Source of the DNA: Neelides folsomi
Taxonomy: Eukaryota; Arthropoda; Collembola; Neelipleona; Neelidae
Direction: 5' to 3'
Length of the DNA: 64,000 nt
Assembly (NCBI GenBank): GCA_034687125.1
Contig: JAQGBZ010000224.1
Location: 1-64,000 of the forward strand
A program made the position numbers and the translations under genes. Every line of letters begins with the position of its first letter. Position 1 is the first letter of the stretch. Positions 1-17,100 of this stretch are shown in pieces. Under the pieces are notes generated by a model. The model had not been told where the DNA came from, made no database searches, and was given only the letters and a program-made list of their open reading frames with translations.

Positions 1-1187
1 AATTATCGTATCTCATCAATTAGCATTTTCATATACAATATACATAGATGAATGGACTTTTTGGGCGGTATATTATATTATAAATATATTAGTTCCGATG
101 CGTTGATGTACCTGACAAATTTTATTATTCAAAGATGTTATTTTAATTAATTTATATTAGTTGTAGTTTTAAATTAGGTTAAGCATATTTTGAGATTATT
201 TAATATAAAATGTTAAAAAGTCATTATCCGTGCACTGTTGCACATTCGATGAGTATGTTACGTATTACAAAGAAAATTTTAAAAAGATTGATAGATTTCA
301 ATGTTAATTACGAAGAGATCAATAATAAGTCTGATTAATTTATACACCTAATCTTTGTAATAAATTATTGTTAGATCTTTTGTTAGATTATTTGAGTACC
401 TAATTATATAATTATAATATAATGGAAATTATTGCCTAATCTTTTTGAGTGCTAAAAAGGAATTTACAAAATTCCCTAAAGATATCTAACTTAAATTATA
501 TACTTTGTATTGATAAAATATATTGATATTTTGAAAATATATCATGAAGTGCTACTTATACTAATGCCTACCATTTTAATGTAACATTAATTTAAAAAAA
601 TTAAGTTATATTATAAATAAAGATGAATGATTAATATAATTGATATAATAAAATTGATACTAAAAAATTGATTATGATCCTTATTTCTTAACATGCAGGT
701 ACGTCCTCATACTTATTTCATTTTAATGATAGCAAAAAATCAATGATTAATGCTGAATGGTTTCCAGTTGCATCCTTTAAAATAATGAGCCATTAAAATT
801 AAGTTGATAAAAGTGAGTTATGAAGAGTGATTATCCGTCAATACTTTTTATTACGAAATACAATCATTTAAGATGTTAAGACGGTTGGAGGATGCCAAAA
901 TAATGGAGAATAAATAAACAAAACATATATAAATTTTTATATAGCTTTATTTTTCATATATAGGTAATTTCGTTTAATAATTATAGGGTTTTAAAAAACA
1001 AGTAAATATTGTAGAACGGAAAAAATTTTAAACTCAGATTAAAAACATAAACTGAAGGCATTTCAATAAGTGTTAAAAGTTATAACAGGTATACGGTATA
1101 AGTATTACATACAAATATAAAGTTGATAAAATATAGTAATAAAGTTAATCAAGGATCTGAAAATAATCGTGGAATAAAAAAAGTAAT
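1..1187. other. AT-rich flank downstream of MRE11
   Basis: No open frame or recognisable protein homology on either strand. The sequence is very AT-rich. A reverse-strand AATAAA at about 946-951, 237 nt past the MRE11 stop codon, is a possible polyadenylation signal for MRE11; this is weak because such hexamers are common in AT-rich DNA. Confidence 0.4.
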
Positions 1188-4100
1188 TTAATCGCTATCA
1201 TCATCAAAACTGAATGGTTTCCTCTTCGCAGCTGCTTGCCTAACAGGATTCGGCGGTCTTCCTCGCCCCCTTGGAGTTGAATTCATTTGAGCTGGTGCTG
1301 GTGGAGTTCCTCTTCCACGTGCTGCAGGTGGACGCCCTCTGGGTCCACGAGGTTGTCCACGTCCACGAGCTCTTCCCCTACCACGGCCCACCACTGGGAT
1401 GAAATCTTCATCATCAGAAATAATCTGAATATCGTCCCCATTGTCGGAAGCTCCTGCCCCGTTCGATGAAGTTGCCGGAGACCCAGCTGGGCGACTTTCT
1501 CTCACAGGCGGAGCAGTCGAACTTCCACCCCCACGACGAGCTACACCAGTTTTAACCTTTGTTTCTTTTTTTCCGGCTTTTAACGCTTGTTGTGCCTATA
1601 AAGATTATAAAAATATTTAATTGAATTGGATTGTAAATATAAGTTCATAGATTATAATTTGCTTTATTTTAACAATTATTATAGTTCAGCAATTTAGGTC
1701 TGAGTTTGAAATAACTGCAAAATAATTTCCATGCATTTAGATACAAATAAATAAGCGGTTGTTTCAAACTCAGACCTAAATTGCTCGTAAATGAACTATA
1801 ATTACCTCTTCAATTTCAACATCGGAGCGCAAATAACGACTTTCACTATAAGATCTGATTTCATCCTCAATTGTCAATTCAGTCACTTTCTTGCCAATCA
1901 AATAATTAATGGTTTTCTCAAGTTGGTGCCTATGAACATAAAAAATCAAATTAAATTTATTTTGAGTAACTTTACAATTGAAGATTTAATTATAATAGGC
2001 AAATATACAGGTAGAATGCCATTTTTCAAAGGGACTTACTCGATAATAACTTCAATGGCATCCTTATCATTTTTCTCAACAGCGTGTTTGACTCCTTGAG
2101 ACAATCCTTTTTCAGAAAATATCTGAAGCATTTTATCATTGTCCTTGTTAGTTCGAGCTTCAGTAAAGTACTTTTCAACAATTTCCTCAACGTGTCCCTC
2201 AAGATTGATATTCTGAAAATATGGTTTTAATTAATGCGTGAGAAAAATTAAATTACATTTTAGGATTAAATTATTTATCACATCTGTAGATCAAACCTCT
2301 TCATTTCGGAACATTTCTTCAAAGTCTCCAACATCCACTTTTCCACCCTTCTCTCTCTTACTTGGCAGCTTCTTAAAGACGATTATTTCATCATTTGCAA
2401 CGTCGTTTGCAAAAAGAGAGCTCAATCTAATCAAACATTCATAAAAAGATTAAATATTGGCCGATTGAGACGAATATATTATATACCAGAATACCCTGAT
2501 ATTTTATATTACACTTACTTCATTGCGTTGAATACTTCTTGCTCAGATGTATAAAACATTCTTATACGAATGAGAGGAGCATGGGGTTGGTTAACATGAC
2601 CAGTCAATTTATCATTGGAGTCTCGAATGAGTTGACGAACTCTTTCTTCTGAATATTGTTCAAGCATCCTAAGTGCTCCTGGGCGTCCAACAAGATTAGT
2701 TTTTTCAAGAATATCATTCACGTAAAGATCGTCCATGAGGAATGGGCGAACCGTTTGGAGCTTGATTTTGTCAGCTCGGAACTTTTTCCCTTTGATTTGA
2801 AGAAGAGCAACGTGTTTATCAACAGTTTCTCCCGTAGAAAGACTTGTAGCGATTGAACTTCCTGAATTATTAAATAAGTAATATTCATTTTAATTTTAAT
2901 AATATAAACTTTTGAGGATATAAGAATTTTAAATTACCTGGCTGTATAATGAATGTATTTTTGTCTCCCTCAATTACTTCAGGCTCAATTCTGCATTCGT
3001 GTTCATGACCCCAAATGACAAGGTCTAAAAAGCTTGGGAGAACACTTTCTGGAATGTAATTTGATGGTCCCTGCTTAACTCGATTTTGATGGAGGACAAA
3101 TAAGTTGAACCAATCGTCCATATTCTCTGCTGGCCGAAGAAAGCGAACCTGATAATGATCAAAAAATAAACGTTTAAAATTGTACATAATTTTACCTACT
3201 GCGAACAACAATATAACATAAATTATAAAAAGTCTTATAAATAGAATAACTTGACGAGTAAAATTTATGACGTTGTATAAATATTTAAAATTTAAAAACT
3301 GAGCCAAACCTTTTCGAGCCGCAAAAGTCGATTAAGACGTTCATCTTTAATCGACCCCAAGCCAAAGAGTGCCAAGTTAGTAGTTCCCTTTTGAAGAAGA
3401 ACTGGTTGAACATCGACTTGGTTCAAATCCTCCCATTGACCAAAATGGTTCAAAAGTTTGGCAGAAGACAAATGATCAACAGCGCTCGTTTTTCTGAAGC
3501 CTATAAAATGAACAAAAGCAGTAAGTTGCATTTAATTCAAAAATAACTAAACAATTTGGACAGATGTCTAAAATTTTTAATTAGGAATTGAGACTTAATC
3601 AGACTTAAACTCACCAATTGGATCATCATGATTTCCATGAATTGTAAATATTGGCAATGCAATATTCATGTTAGGGTTATGATAATTGACTTCAGGGTTT
3701 TCAAGAGTCTTAAAATCTCGTTCCGGATCACCAACATATTCGAATTGGACAGGTCTGTAGTTAAATTGACATTAATAGATAATATTTATATTAAATTGTT
3801 AGAAATAATTGATAACATCAATTATATAAATGTCAAGTACGAGTCAAACAAACCTTGCGCCAAAAACATATTTCCTCAGAATGTCAATAGCTTTTTGGAG
3901 ACAAGAAGGCTTCGGTTTATTTTCGTGAAATAAATCACCTCCGAGAAGCAAAAAGTCGACATTTTCCTTCGTCGCAATTTGCAATATTTCTTCAAATGTG
4001 TTGAAACTGTCATTCTCTAAAATTGAACATTTCATGATAAGTTTATACAATAAAAATGGTGATATACGTTTTATAAATTAATGCCACTGTGAATATTATA

Positions 4101-4264
4101 CTAAATCCATTTAGATGAAATGATTATAAAATAATTTTTATTGATTCAATACCTCTATCTGGATTATTTTCATTATAGCCTAGATGAATATCAGAAGCAG
4201 CGAGAATCCGGAAAATGTTTTCTGGATCGGTTTGTTCGCCCCCTTCAAGCATGGATTCAGCCAT
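1188..4264 (-). CDS. MRE11: Double-strand break repair nuclease MRE11
   Basis: Nuclease subunit of the nuclear MRE11-RAD50-NBS1 complex that senses and resects DNA double-strand breaks. Exons (minus, 5' to 3'): 4153-4264, 3854-4016, 3615-3754, 3310-3500, 2938-3148, 2519-2861, 2297-2426, 2040-2212, 1806-1929, 1188-1595. They sum to 1995 nt, 664 aa plus stop, near the usual metazoan size. Phosphoesterase motifs are all present: SDIHLGYNE (D25, H27), LLGGDLFHENK (D65), HGNHDD (N133, H134), LHQNR (H222) and GHEHE (H250, H252). QPGSSIATSL marks the start of the capping domain. The last exon carries an Arg-Gly (GAR) box, VGRGRGRARGRG, a known arginine-methylation motif in MRE11, and ends in DDDSD. 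The ATG at 4264 is the only one in frame upstream of the first motif. Introns are short (76-210 nt). COX17 is transcribed divergently. Confidence 0.96.
1678..1802. repeat. Foldback hairpin (MITE-like) filling an MRE11 intron
   Basis: A perfect 24-bp inverted repeat (1688-1711 with 1762-1785; core AATTTAGGTCTGAGTTTGAA) is extended outward by an ATTATAGTTCA / TGAACTATAAT pair (1678-1688 and 1792-1802). The loop contains TTTCCATGCATTT, also present in the hairpin at 32964-33100. It occupies more than half of the 210-nt intron 1596-1805 and its outer end overlaps the 5' splice site. Confidence 0.8.
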
Positions 4265-5016
4265 TGTCTAAAAAGAACAGAAACAATAATGGACATTTGA
4301 AACATTTTCATCCTTTTGGAAAGGATATAACAGAAAGAGAGAAATTCTCTCAAAACTATCGCAAAAGTTTTAATTTCGCCTATGAATTTAGATGTTTTAT
4401 TACCGTTTAATTGGCTTTAATTCTCAATTAATATTAAAAGAGAAAGACCGCTCCGTTTCAGTTTCAACACCGCTCGATTTCACTTCCCAGACAAAACAAG
4501 ATCACAGAGAAATGTAAAGATTGGGAATAAATAAACGCAAGTTTTATCTGTCTGTTACAAATTATTTTGCATTTTACCCTGAAGTTGCATTCCTAATATG
4601 CAAAAGCTCATGCTGATGAAACTCAAAGTAATTTTCGGGACGTTGCGTTCGGAAACTTTAATCTCCTTTTAATCAATCAGATTGTTATTCAATTTACTAG
4701 ATTGGCTAATTACTTACAGAGGATACATATTATGCAAAAGTAATTTCTGAGAAGTTAAAAAAAAGGTTTTATCAGATTATTGAGACAATTATTTTTGGCG
4801 ATCTAAATCGTAAACCAAGAGAAAAATCAAAATCCTCCTCTTATATTCTTATAATCTTGTAAATTTAATTCTTATAAACGAATATCAAGATTCGCTTTTT
4901 TAGAAGATCTGGTAAATATAATATTTAACATTTAACCCTCATTAACTCTATTCCATTTATAAAAATCATATTAATTGAATATTTTATAGGTGCCGATTGA
5001 ATAAAAGTCAGTTAAA
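4265..5016. promoter_or_regulatory. Divergent MRE11/COX17 intergenic region
   Basis: About 750 bp separates the two divergent start codons and must hold both 5' UTRs and promoters. No clear TATA or other motif can be assigned by eye. A TATAG followed by GTGCCG at about 4986-4990, shortly before the COX17 ATG, could be a 3' splice site of a 5' UTR intron, but this is speculative. Confidence 0.4.
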
Positions 5017-5308
5017 ATGTCTTCGGAAAAATGTCAAAAGAAAATGGACCCTGAGCCGGCAGGAGAGCCGAAGAAATTGAAAGCTTGTTGTGCCTGTCCC
5101 GAAACCAAAAAACCTCGAGATGAGTGGTAATTAAGACGAAAAATATAATATAATTAATTGAGAAATACAACATATAATTGGTAAAAAATTGTAATATTTA
5201 TTGAACTTTCTTTTATTTTTCAGTATAATCATGAACGGAGAAGAAAATTGTAAGGATCTTATAGAAGCGCACAAGGAATGTATGAGGAAATTGGGGTTTA
5301 AAATATAA
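5017..5308 (+). CDS. COX17: Cytochrome c oxidase copper chaperone COX17
   Basis: Small mitochondrial intermembrane-space copper chaperone that hands Cu(I) to SCO1/COX11 for cytochrome c oxidase assembly. Two exons, 5017-5126 and 5224-5308, encode 64 aa, the normal family length. The copper-binding motif CCAC (C24, C25, C27) is followed by [10 protein letters not shown] and the twin CX9C pairs (C27/C37 and C46/C56) used for MIA40 oxidative import. The C-terminus [12 protein letters not shown] closely matches animal COX17. The intron splits the C37 codon. The ATG at 5017 gives a typical lysine-rich, low-complexity N-terminus. An AATAAA lies 22 nt after the stop. Confidence 0.97.
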
Positions 5309-5329
5309 CTATCAAATAAGTAGGATTTC

Positions 5330-5335
5330 AATAAA
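5330..5335 (+). terminator. Poly(A) signal of COX17
   Basis: Canonical AATAAA hexamer 22 nt past the COX17 stop codon, close enough to be the natural cleavage signal. Confidence 0.55.
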
Positions 5336-6005
5336 ATGAGTCTTTGTAGTCTTTTCAAGATGAATTTGTTCAAAAAATTGTAAATAATGATCGAGTGACA
5401 CGAATGAAATAAAAATTAGCTATCATCATTGTTCTTTTAATAATGCATATTTAATTATATGATATTTAATGTTAGTGAATGCTGATTTTGTGGTAATATA
5501 ATCGTTTATTTATTAAAGCTTATTATTGTATAAAGATAAACCGACTCCGCGTGCAAATGTTAGTGATGTTCATTAACATGGGGCATTATAAAGCTTAATA
5601 CTACAACCAACCTAAAGCTTGGCTATAATTTAGTTTTACCGCCATATAATTAAGCATTCGCAATATCCAAGAAGCTTCCCTCACTCTGATCAATCTAATA
5701 AAGCCATTTCTCAAACCAGAACTTTAAAAATATTTAAGCAACTTTAAAACTAAATTGTCCTAATAATCCATAGCCATAATTGTCTAAGTTTTAGCTAAAG
5801 CTTATGGTGTTGATTATCCTGAACAAATTAACTTCTTTCTAACCAATTTATTCGATAATTAGTTCATTGTTCTTAATTTCTCCACCTTGCCGGCTTGAAT
5901 TTAAGCTCAATTTTCAAATAATACGAACTCCATCTAACTAATGATAAATAAATTGGCTTAAATTGAGTTGTAAAGTTTTACGGAAAGCGAAAAATAGTAT
6001 CGGCA
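5336..6005. other. Intergenic, COX17 to U2AF2
   Basis: About 670 bp of AT-rich sequence with no coding potential seen. It should contain the U2AF2 promoter and 5' UTR. Several AAGCTTA/TAAGCTT-like words recur between about 5515 and 5810 but do not form an ordered repeat. Confidence 0.4.
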
Positions 6006-9697
<3,692 letters not shown>

Positions 9698-11105
9698 TTT
9701 GTAAGTCAACTTTCCATTTAATGTTAAATGATTAATATAATCAATTTATAATTTAACTTGATTTTAAATTTCATCGATAAATCTTTATAATTTTTTCAAT
9801 ATTTTACATTAAATTGTTAAACTGATACTAACTAGCCTGTGAAACGATTCGTGTATTTGTGGCTTATATTTATCCCATTGTCAGTTCATATGAGATATTT
9901 TGACATCACTGTGTATGATGAATGATGAAGTCTTAAATAATTACAAATTTACAATTAGTTTAGAGTTTAAATGACTCTATAAAATAGGACATTAGAAAAT
10001 AGCATCAAACAAACTGATATTGATATAAATATGATTCTGTAATTTAATTTAATGTTAGGGTGAGATGTTAGTAATTTTTGAAATATGCCAATATTTAAGA
10101 ATATTGATTTTAGCTTACAAACTACAAATAACTATCTATTAAACGCAAGAAGCTCTTTTTAAATCTATACAAAAATGCTTTGTTTATTGGCTCTTTATAA
10201 TTGACTTTATTGGTATAAATTTTCTTACATTTGAGTATGATTAAGAATTATTATTACTTTTTGTTAATGCATTAACATTATAATGTTAAAACATGACTAA
10301 GCCCATTTATTAATGAATTAACTTTTGAAATAAACTTTAAGAACTGCCGTTATTTATTATTTTCTTCAATTGTTTCATTGTGTTGAGCTCTCATTCGTGA
10401 ACAAATGGTTGTATGTAGCTATTCAACAAAATGGTTGATACCAACATTATTCAATGTAAATACAATTAATGATTTGAAATACATAAACTTTCGCTTTACA
10501 TTGAATAAATTTCTGTAATTTCCTTTAATTATAAATATTTTATCGATTTATCATCTAATTTCATAAATTGTTTTTCATAATATCATAATCAACAATATTG
10601 CATAAAAACTTGCAGCAGTCTTAAGAAATGAAATAAATGACCGTATAAGCTTGACAAAACTTGTTTGTTTTATTTATAGTTTTTATATTCCTTAATGATT
10701 ACAGATAATATTAGTTTTACTTAACTTATTTTGAACATTATAATATACAATTTTACCATTCATTACGGCATTTAATTTAATATAACTTGGCACTTTTTAA
10801 ATAAAGCTTAATAATTTTTATTTACTCTTGCATTCAACGTAGCGTTAATTGATTTATATGGATAACATGTTCCTGAATGTTAAAGATTGTATTTTGATAT
10901 TCGTATTGGTGCATCGATCTTTGGGATGGGTCTCTTACAATCATAAAATATTGTATAGTATACTAATTAGGCACTATACTATTTATCGTTAGTTTAATTG
11001 GTAATAATGTAATAGTAAGGTATTTCGAAATATGAGGTGTGATGATTTTTTCTTAATTTCATGGGCAAATTATTGCATTCCCCGTATACTTTGAAGGATT
11101 ACCTT
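9698..11105. other. Intergenic between convergent U2AF2 and synaptotagmin genes
   Basis: About 1.4 kb of AT-rich sequence between two convergent genes. It presumably holds both 3' UTRs and poly(A) sites. No ORF of interest, repeat or RNA gene was recognised. Confidence 0.4.
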
Positions 11106-14100
11106 TTATAGTAATCTTGAAGCTAAACACGTATCATCACAATGAGACTTTGTCTTGAGTGAATGCCATTGAGCTATCGGGATACGTTGGGATGAAACCA
11201 TGTTCTTCCAATGGTTGACTTCATGCGACCCTGCAAACAAATATTCACTTTAATTATGATTTTATCATTAGTTAAAAGTAAATGGCCAGTCAAAAGTTAA
11301 TTTTTATACCTTGTTATTCCCTAATTTCAAATTATGATAGTTTATCATTAATTAAATAGTTGAACTAATTGAATATCGAAATTAAGACTATAGAGTCTCT
11401 TACCCGATGCTTCTTTTCCCAAAACAATTCTTCCAATAAAGCTGTCCCTTGTAACTCCTCCATCCAAAAGAGAAATTACAATGGAGCAATCGGTAAGTTG
11501 CACCGAATTGACATCAAAACTATCCAAAAAATAAAATAAATTATTTCCACATATTATACTTAAAACAAACGTATTTAATTGTGGACTCATCAATGTCTTC
11601 AACACTTCAATTTACAGTTAAACCTTAAAGTTTTCCGAATGTGTGAACAAGAACATAAAAACTATCATCTAAAAAATGGTAAATTATATATCTGAATGAT
11701 ATGGTATAAAACTCTGAAAACTTTAAAATATATTCATTCCACAACACTTAATTTTGTGTAATCATGAATGACCATAATTTTTCTCATAATAATAACATTA
11801 TTTTACATTTACTCTACATATTATTATGTGAGATGTAAGTAAGTACGAATGAGTTAATTAAGTTAAACGGGAAATATTTGCCAAAATTCTATCGTTTTGT
11901 GAAGTGTAAGATCTTACAAGATCTAGATGGACATTATGGCATGTCTGTGGATTTAGCCCTAAACTTCGTATATATGTAATACATACATACAATATAGGAA
12001 TTCCCGAGCGTAGAAGTCAAATAGTCCCAAGGAAAGACATTGTGTGAATGAATGAATGGAAACGGCAATTCTTTTCCACTTGAAGAGAGAAAAGTAGGAC
12101 TGAAAGGAGGGGGATAAAAGGAAATGTTATCTTTAATTTCCCCTTATTATACCAACCGTTTCAATCTTTTTTATTCCTTTCGCAGAATAGCTTGGATTTT
12201 CTTTAATGGTTTAAAGAACCTCATTGAACCTCTCTCGGTCCCAAGAGGAGAATTCCTTTCTTTTTATACGTTTCTCCTCCTGGTCAACTTTACCATTGAT
12301 CTTTTAACAAACTCCCACCTAGAAATTCCTTTTCTTTTATGCTCATACGGATGTTTTGCATGCGACGCACTATGTGCGTTCGACCGATTAAATTCATTAA
12401 ATTACATATGAATCAATTTTCCTTTTATTTGTTTCATTCGTTAATGTTTTTCAATACATTTTTAATTGTTCAAATTTTAGGATTTAGACATGAAAATTAA
12501 TGTTGAGTATTTATGCATACAAAGGTAAATTGAAGAATATTCATTTTATTGATGTAGTAAGAATCCTTAATGACTTAAATGAGCCAACTTGGCAGATTAA
12601 TATCAATAATTCACCACTTTCTGAATATTAAAGTGAGTTATGAAACTTAAGAGTTTATGAAATACCACCGATGGCACAATGAACTCTGTACACATTTAAG
12701 GCTTCATTGTGTAATTTATTTTAGATCATAAATCTACCTTGGTATTGGTATATAGAGTATATTAGGAAACCAAAAAATCCATCAACTAGAAAAAGTTGGA
12801 CTCATAGGTCTTAATTACTCCCGGATAGGAGGTAATTAGAAAAGAGGAATTAAATGGGTTTTGTAAGTGTTGCAGTAGAATTGGAGATGGAAATGGGGCG
12901 GAAAATGGAGTCTTAATATAGTTAAAAGAAAAGTGATCAATTACCTAAGACTCTCGTTAAACACGGGCTCATAAGTGTACTTTTGACAGGAAGTCTTCTT
13001 CGTCTTTACATGCTTCTCATTTATCACAAGAGAGACGCGAACATATGGAGCTGCTCTCACGAAAAAAAAAGAATTTAGAAACCTTTGCACATTTCTCAAC
13101 CTTTGCACATAATGGGATAAAGATGAAATTTGAGAATAATAAATACTTACAAGCCGATATTGATATAAGATATCAAGTTATAATAATAGTGTTAAAGTAT
13201 GGCTAGAATAATAAATACAGTATTCATAAATTTTGTATACTGAATTTTTACATTGCAAATGTTTATATTTTGTAATCAAATTGAATAATGAGAGAATTTA
13301 AAAAGCCACTATTTTATAAATACATTATAGCAAATGGGCTGAAATAATTTGAATCTGCATTTTTCTGAAACTGGAGTGGAAAATCGATATGAGAAATTAA
13401 CCAAAGCGTATATTTTGAATTTTACAAAGCATTCCAACGTGCGGAATATAAATACAAGTGAGAAGTGAAAGGAATTGGGTGATTTAGAAAGATTCAGTAG
13501 TTGGGGAGAAAAAAGGTTGAAATTGATTACCTCCTCCACCGGTGATGCTTGTAGGTGGGAGTTGTTTCGCCTTTAAAACGTCGACATTAAGTCTCCCAGC
13601 CGCTGGTAGAAAACATAATGAGAAGAGAATTTCTCCTAAATCTTCATGAGTTACCTATGGTAAGAATTGTAAGAATGAGAAATTCGGCCGTTTATTTCAA
13701 ATTCGAGCTTTTCCACTCAACAAAATTAAAAATCATGCTTGAGATCTGAATAAACTTCCTTCTCACTTGGAATACAAAATCAACACTTGGTCCATAGAAT
13801 TTATACTTCATATTATAGTAAAAAACAAATAAGATGTTTTATAAATTATATCGTAAGTGCACATCTTTAAGATTCATATGGTTTGGGATATATCAATATA
13901 ATGGAATTATTTATAAGGTCATAAAATGAGGTTAAGAGTAGCGAAAGTTCTCAAGTAATAAGTGGATAATTTCATAGGGTAATTGAATCATAATAACAAT
14001 TCATTTTCTTCTCGCAAACTTTAATTAATCCTAGATTGATGAATTTTCTCCTTGGATGAAAACGGAGAAATTTTAGTGGACGAGACAGGGAAGTTGAGAG

Positions 14101-17100
14101 GGAGCACGCGGAATGAAACTCAATCCTTCGAGCGCTTAAGACAGTTTGAAATAAATTAAGTGCTTAAGCCTTTCATTAAATATTCATAAATTGGGATTCC
14201 GCACAAGGCTGCCTGAGAGGTAAATCATTGCGATGCATGGGATGTGAAGGGTTTGACTGAAAAAGAGAATAATATTTTAATATTTTACTCCCGTTGTTCC
14301 CTTTCTCCTACGCAAAATTCGCTCCCTTTACACGTAAATAGTATACACATGAAAACCCTTTTTTATACTTAATACACCGTGAGCAATATTTCAAAATTCT
14401 GGGAAGAATGATGTTAAAAACTTGGGAAGTAATGAATTACGTTATGAATGTCCCTTAAACAATTCTATTATTTTCCTTACATCGGCTTTGCCATTAAATT
14501 CATTAAATTATCATAGTTCTTGTAAATATATTTACAATGTGCTCTTATATACAGTAATAATGACATGGTATATCATAAGAATATGGAAACTTTACATTCT
14601 GAACGTATTCTTTAAGCGGTCTCCAAAGGTTGACTCCTTTGACTACATTGAGGTCTTCACAGGGGAGTTGAACTTCTCCAATCACTCTGTGCCGCGTGTA
14701 TTTGTCAAAGTCCTTAATGAGAAACTGAAAAACAAAAACAAAAATTAATTTGGCCGCTAATTACAAATACTACGAATAATATAATTAGCTAAAAGAATAT
14801 ATTATGTTGAAAATGGCATGAGAGGAAATTAAAGTTCTATTTTGATCGAAACCTGAATTGTCCTTCGCTGAAGTTCCAAGAAAGAGATTTCGAAAGTGAA
14901 GGTTTCATCAAATACGGGATTCTGAGTTTTCTTCCTTAGAGATGATTGCCTTGAATCCATACGATTGGGTAGAAGGCAAACCTACAAGAATTTTCCTTTC
15001 AGTCTCTCAACAACCCTTGGAATTGAATGGATGCTAAAGGAACTTGTGAGGGGTTGGGTTCAATAAACACGATGCTGAATTCCCTTTCATCATATAAACA
15101 TATAGTTAGTTAGTTATATATATAAAACACAGTGAAAAGACATAGATCAAAATTCGGGGATATTTTATATTTAAATTTGACATCGTATTTATTAAAATAC
15201 ATACATCCTGGATCCTTTTCGAATCTAGTGTTGAAGAATTACGCGAATGGGCTTGGTAAATAGGGATGTCTACAAGTATAAGAGAAGTTGTAAAAGAGGA
15301 ATGTTTTTTCAAAGAAGATTTCTGGGCTTACTTTGACGTAGGGATTCGAATGGGCATTGTCTTGTTTTGAAGAATCGAGAGCAATGGGCTTTGGCAAATC
15401 CCTTGCTTCGATGATTTTAACGGAGAGAATTTTCAAGGCAATCTCATAGTTGAGGGCAAAATGAAGTGAGCCAAGGAGCTCAACCGATGAATCTGATTCT
15501 CGCCCCAACGCGTCTTCCGAGTATAAATCTGGTCTTATTTGATCTGCTGAGCTCTGATAAAAAAAGAACTTTCAAATGGTAATGTATTATCCTAAAATAT
15601 TGAGAGTCAAAATTTTCATCATTTTCTTCATTAAATTTAAAATGGATGGAAAGTTTGAGGTTGGAAAGTTGTCGTTACACACCCGGGTTCAAATCCTACT
15701 TGGTTTTTACAATGAATTGGATGGGAAAGGAAGGATCGAGGGGTTTAAGAGGCAAAGAGGTGAGAAATTAGGAGTTGAATTTAGATATGAAGTTTGAGAA
15801 GTTTTAATTCAAGAGATTTCTCAAACTTTCACTTGCTTCCTTTCGTTGACAGGAATTTCCAATTCTCCTCATGTCCTCGAATTAGATCTCTCATTTAAAC
15901 TTTTATTTCCCCAAATGACTCGAGTGAAACTTGGCATTAAATTATTGATCCCTCGAAGACCATTTGACCTTAAATTGCTAAATTACTATTCTTTATTAGG
16001 AATTAAGGCTAAATAAATGATGGACCTGTGAGCCAGTTGAGCAGATCGTGTCTCGTCTTCCCGGAGATAAAAGGTGCTTGGGTTGGACATACTGATCTCT
16101 GAAAGTAAGATTAATTCACTTTTTACCACTTCCATTCGATTCAATGAATAAAATAATAGTTGGGCAACTTCACACTTCAAACTAATTATTCATTTATCAT
16201 TATTCCTCTCCATCCAGAGTAATTTATACCAAAAGTTACTTTCATAAAATGACTAGTGATGTGATAAAATACTTTTATAATACATGCTGATACATTTCAT
16301 TATTCATTCCATGCATAAGGGAATTTTATTTCATTTTAAGAATACGCTCTTTAACTTGTTTAAAGAAATACAGTACTTATGTAGTAGTATTAGGAATAGT
16401 AATGCTTCTGCACGTACGAATTCTTATTAACGATTTCCAGTCAAACTTTTCTATCAAATAATGAACTTGTTAGGAATAAAGAAATCATTTACTACTTCCA
16501 TTTTCATCAAAATCAACCATGATGAAGAAAAACAAATTGTTGTTAGAAAACATTGAAATTGGAAAATAAATACTAATTTATTCCCAACTGTTGCAAATTA
16601 ATGAAAATCCTTAAAGAGAAATTAGTCACCCCGATGGGGATAATTGAATTCAAAATGGAAGGGAAAATATTTACTTGTGAAAAATAAAATAGCAAGTTGT
16701 CCTATATTTAGGCTGATTAGACTGATCACGTAATAAACTTCCAGAGAAAAACTATACCAAACCCCATTAGAGGAGGATATAAAGAGAGATCCCAATAATG
16801 GGACATTATGTTGTATACATTACCTGCTAGTCCCAGTCCAAAAATCGATGGATCTCATGCTTGCGTTGATGTCAATTACTGGAACTGTTGATTCCTTTCT
16901 AGCCGTTATGCTGCTCGCTCGCCGAGCCTAATGAGCCAACATTGACAAAAAGACATCATAATTCCATTCCTCTTTCTATTGATTCAGGGGAAATCTCTCT
17001 TCCTCCCCGTCACTCACATTGATTGAGATAAGAGCTCTCCACGCGAGAGAGGGAAAGAAAGTTTATTGGATTAAACTATCACTTCCATCTTGTAATATTT

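Noticed and set aside
12124..12411. 95-codon plus-strand frame
   Set aside because: Hydrophobic, low-information translation inside a synaptotagmin intron; no homology recognised.
15660..15710. tRNA-like T-loop (GGGTTCAAATCC)
   Set aside because: The arm does not pair properly, and no matching acceptor, anticodon or D arm lies upstream; it is in a synaptotagmin intron flank.
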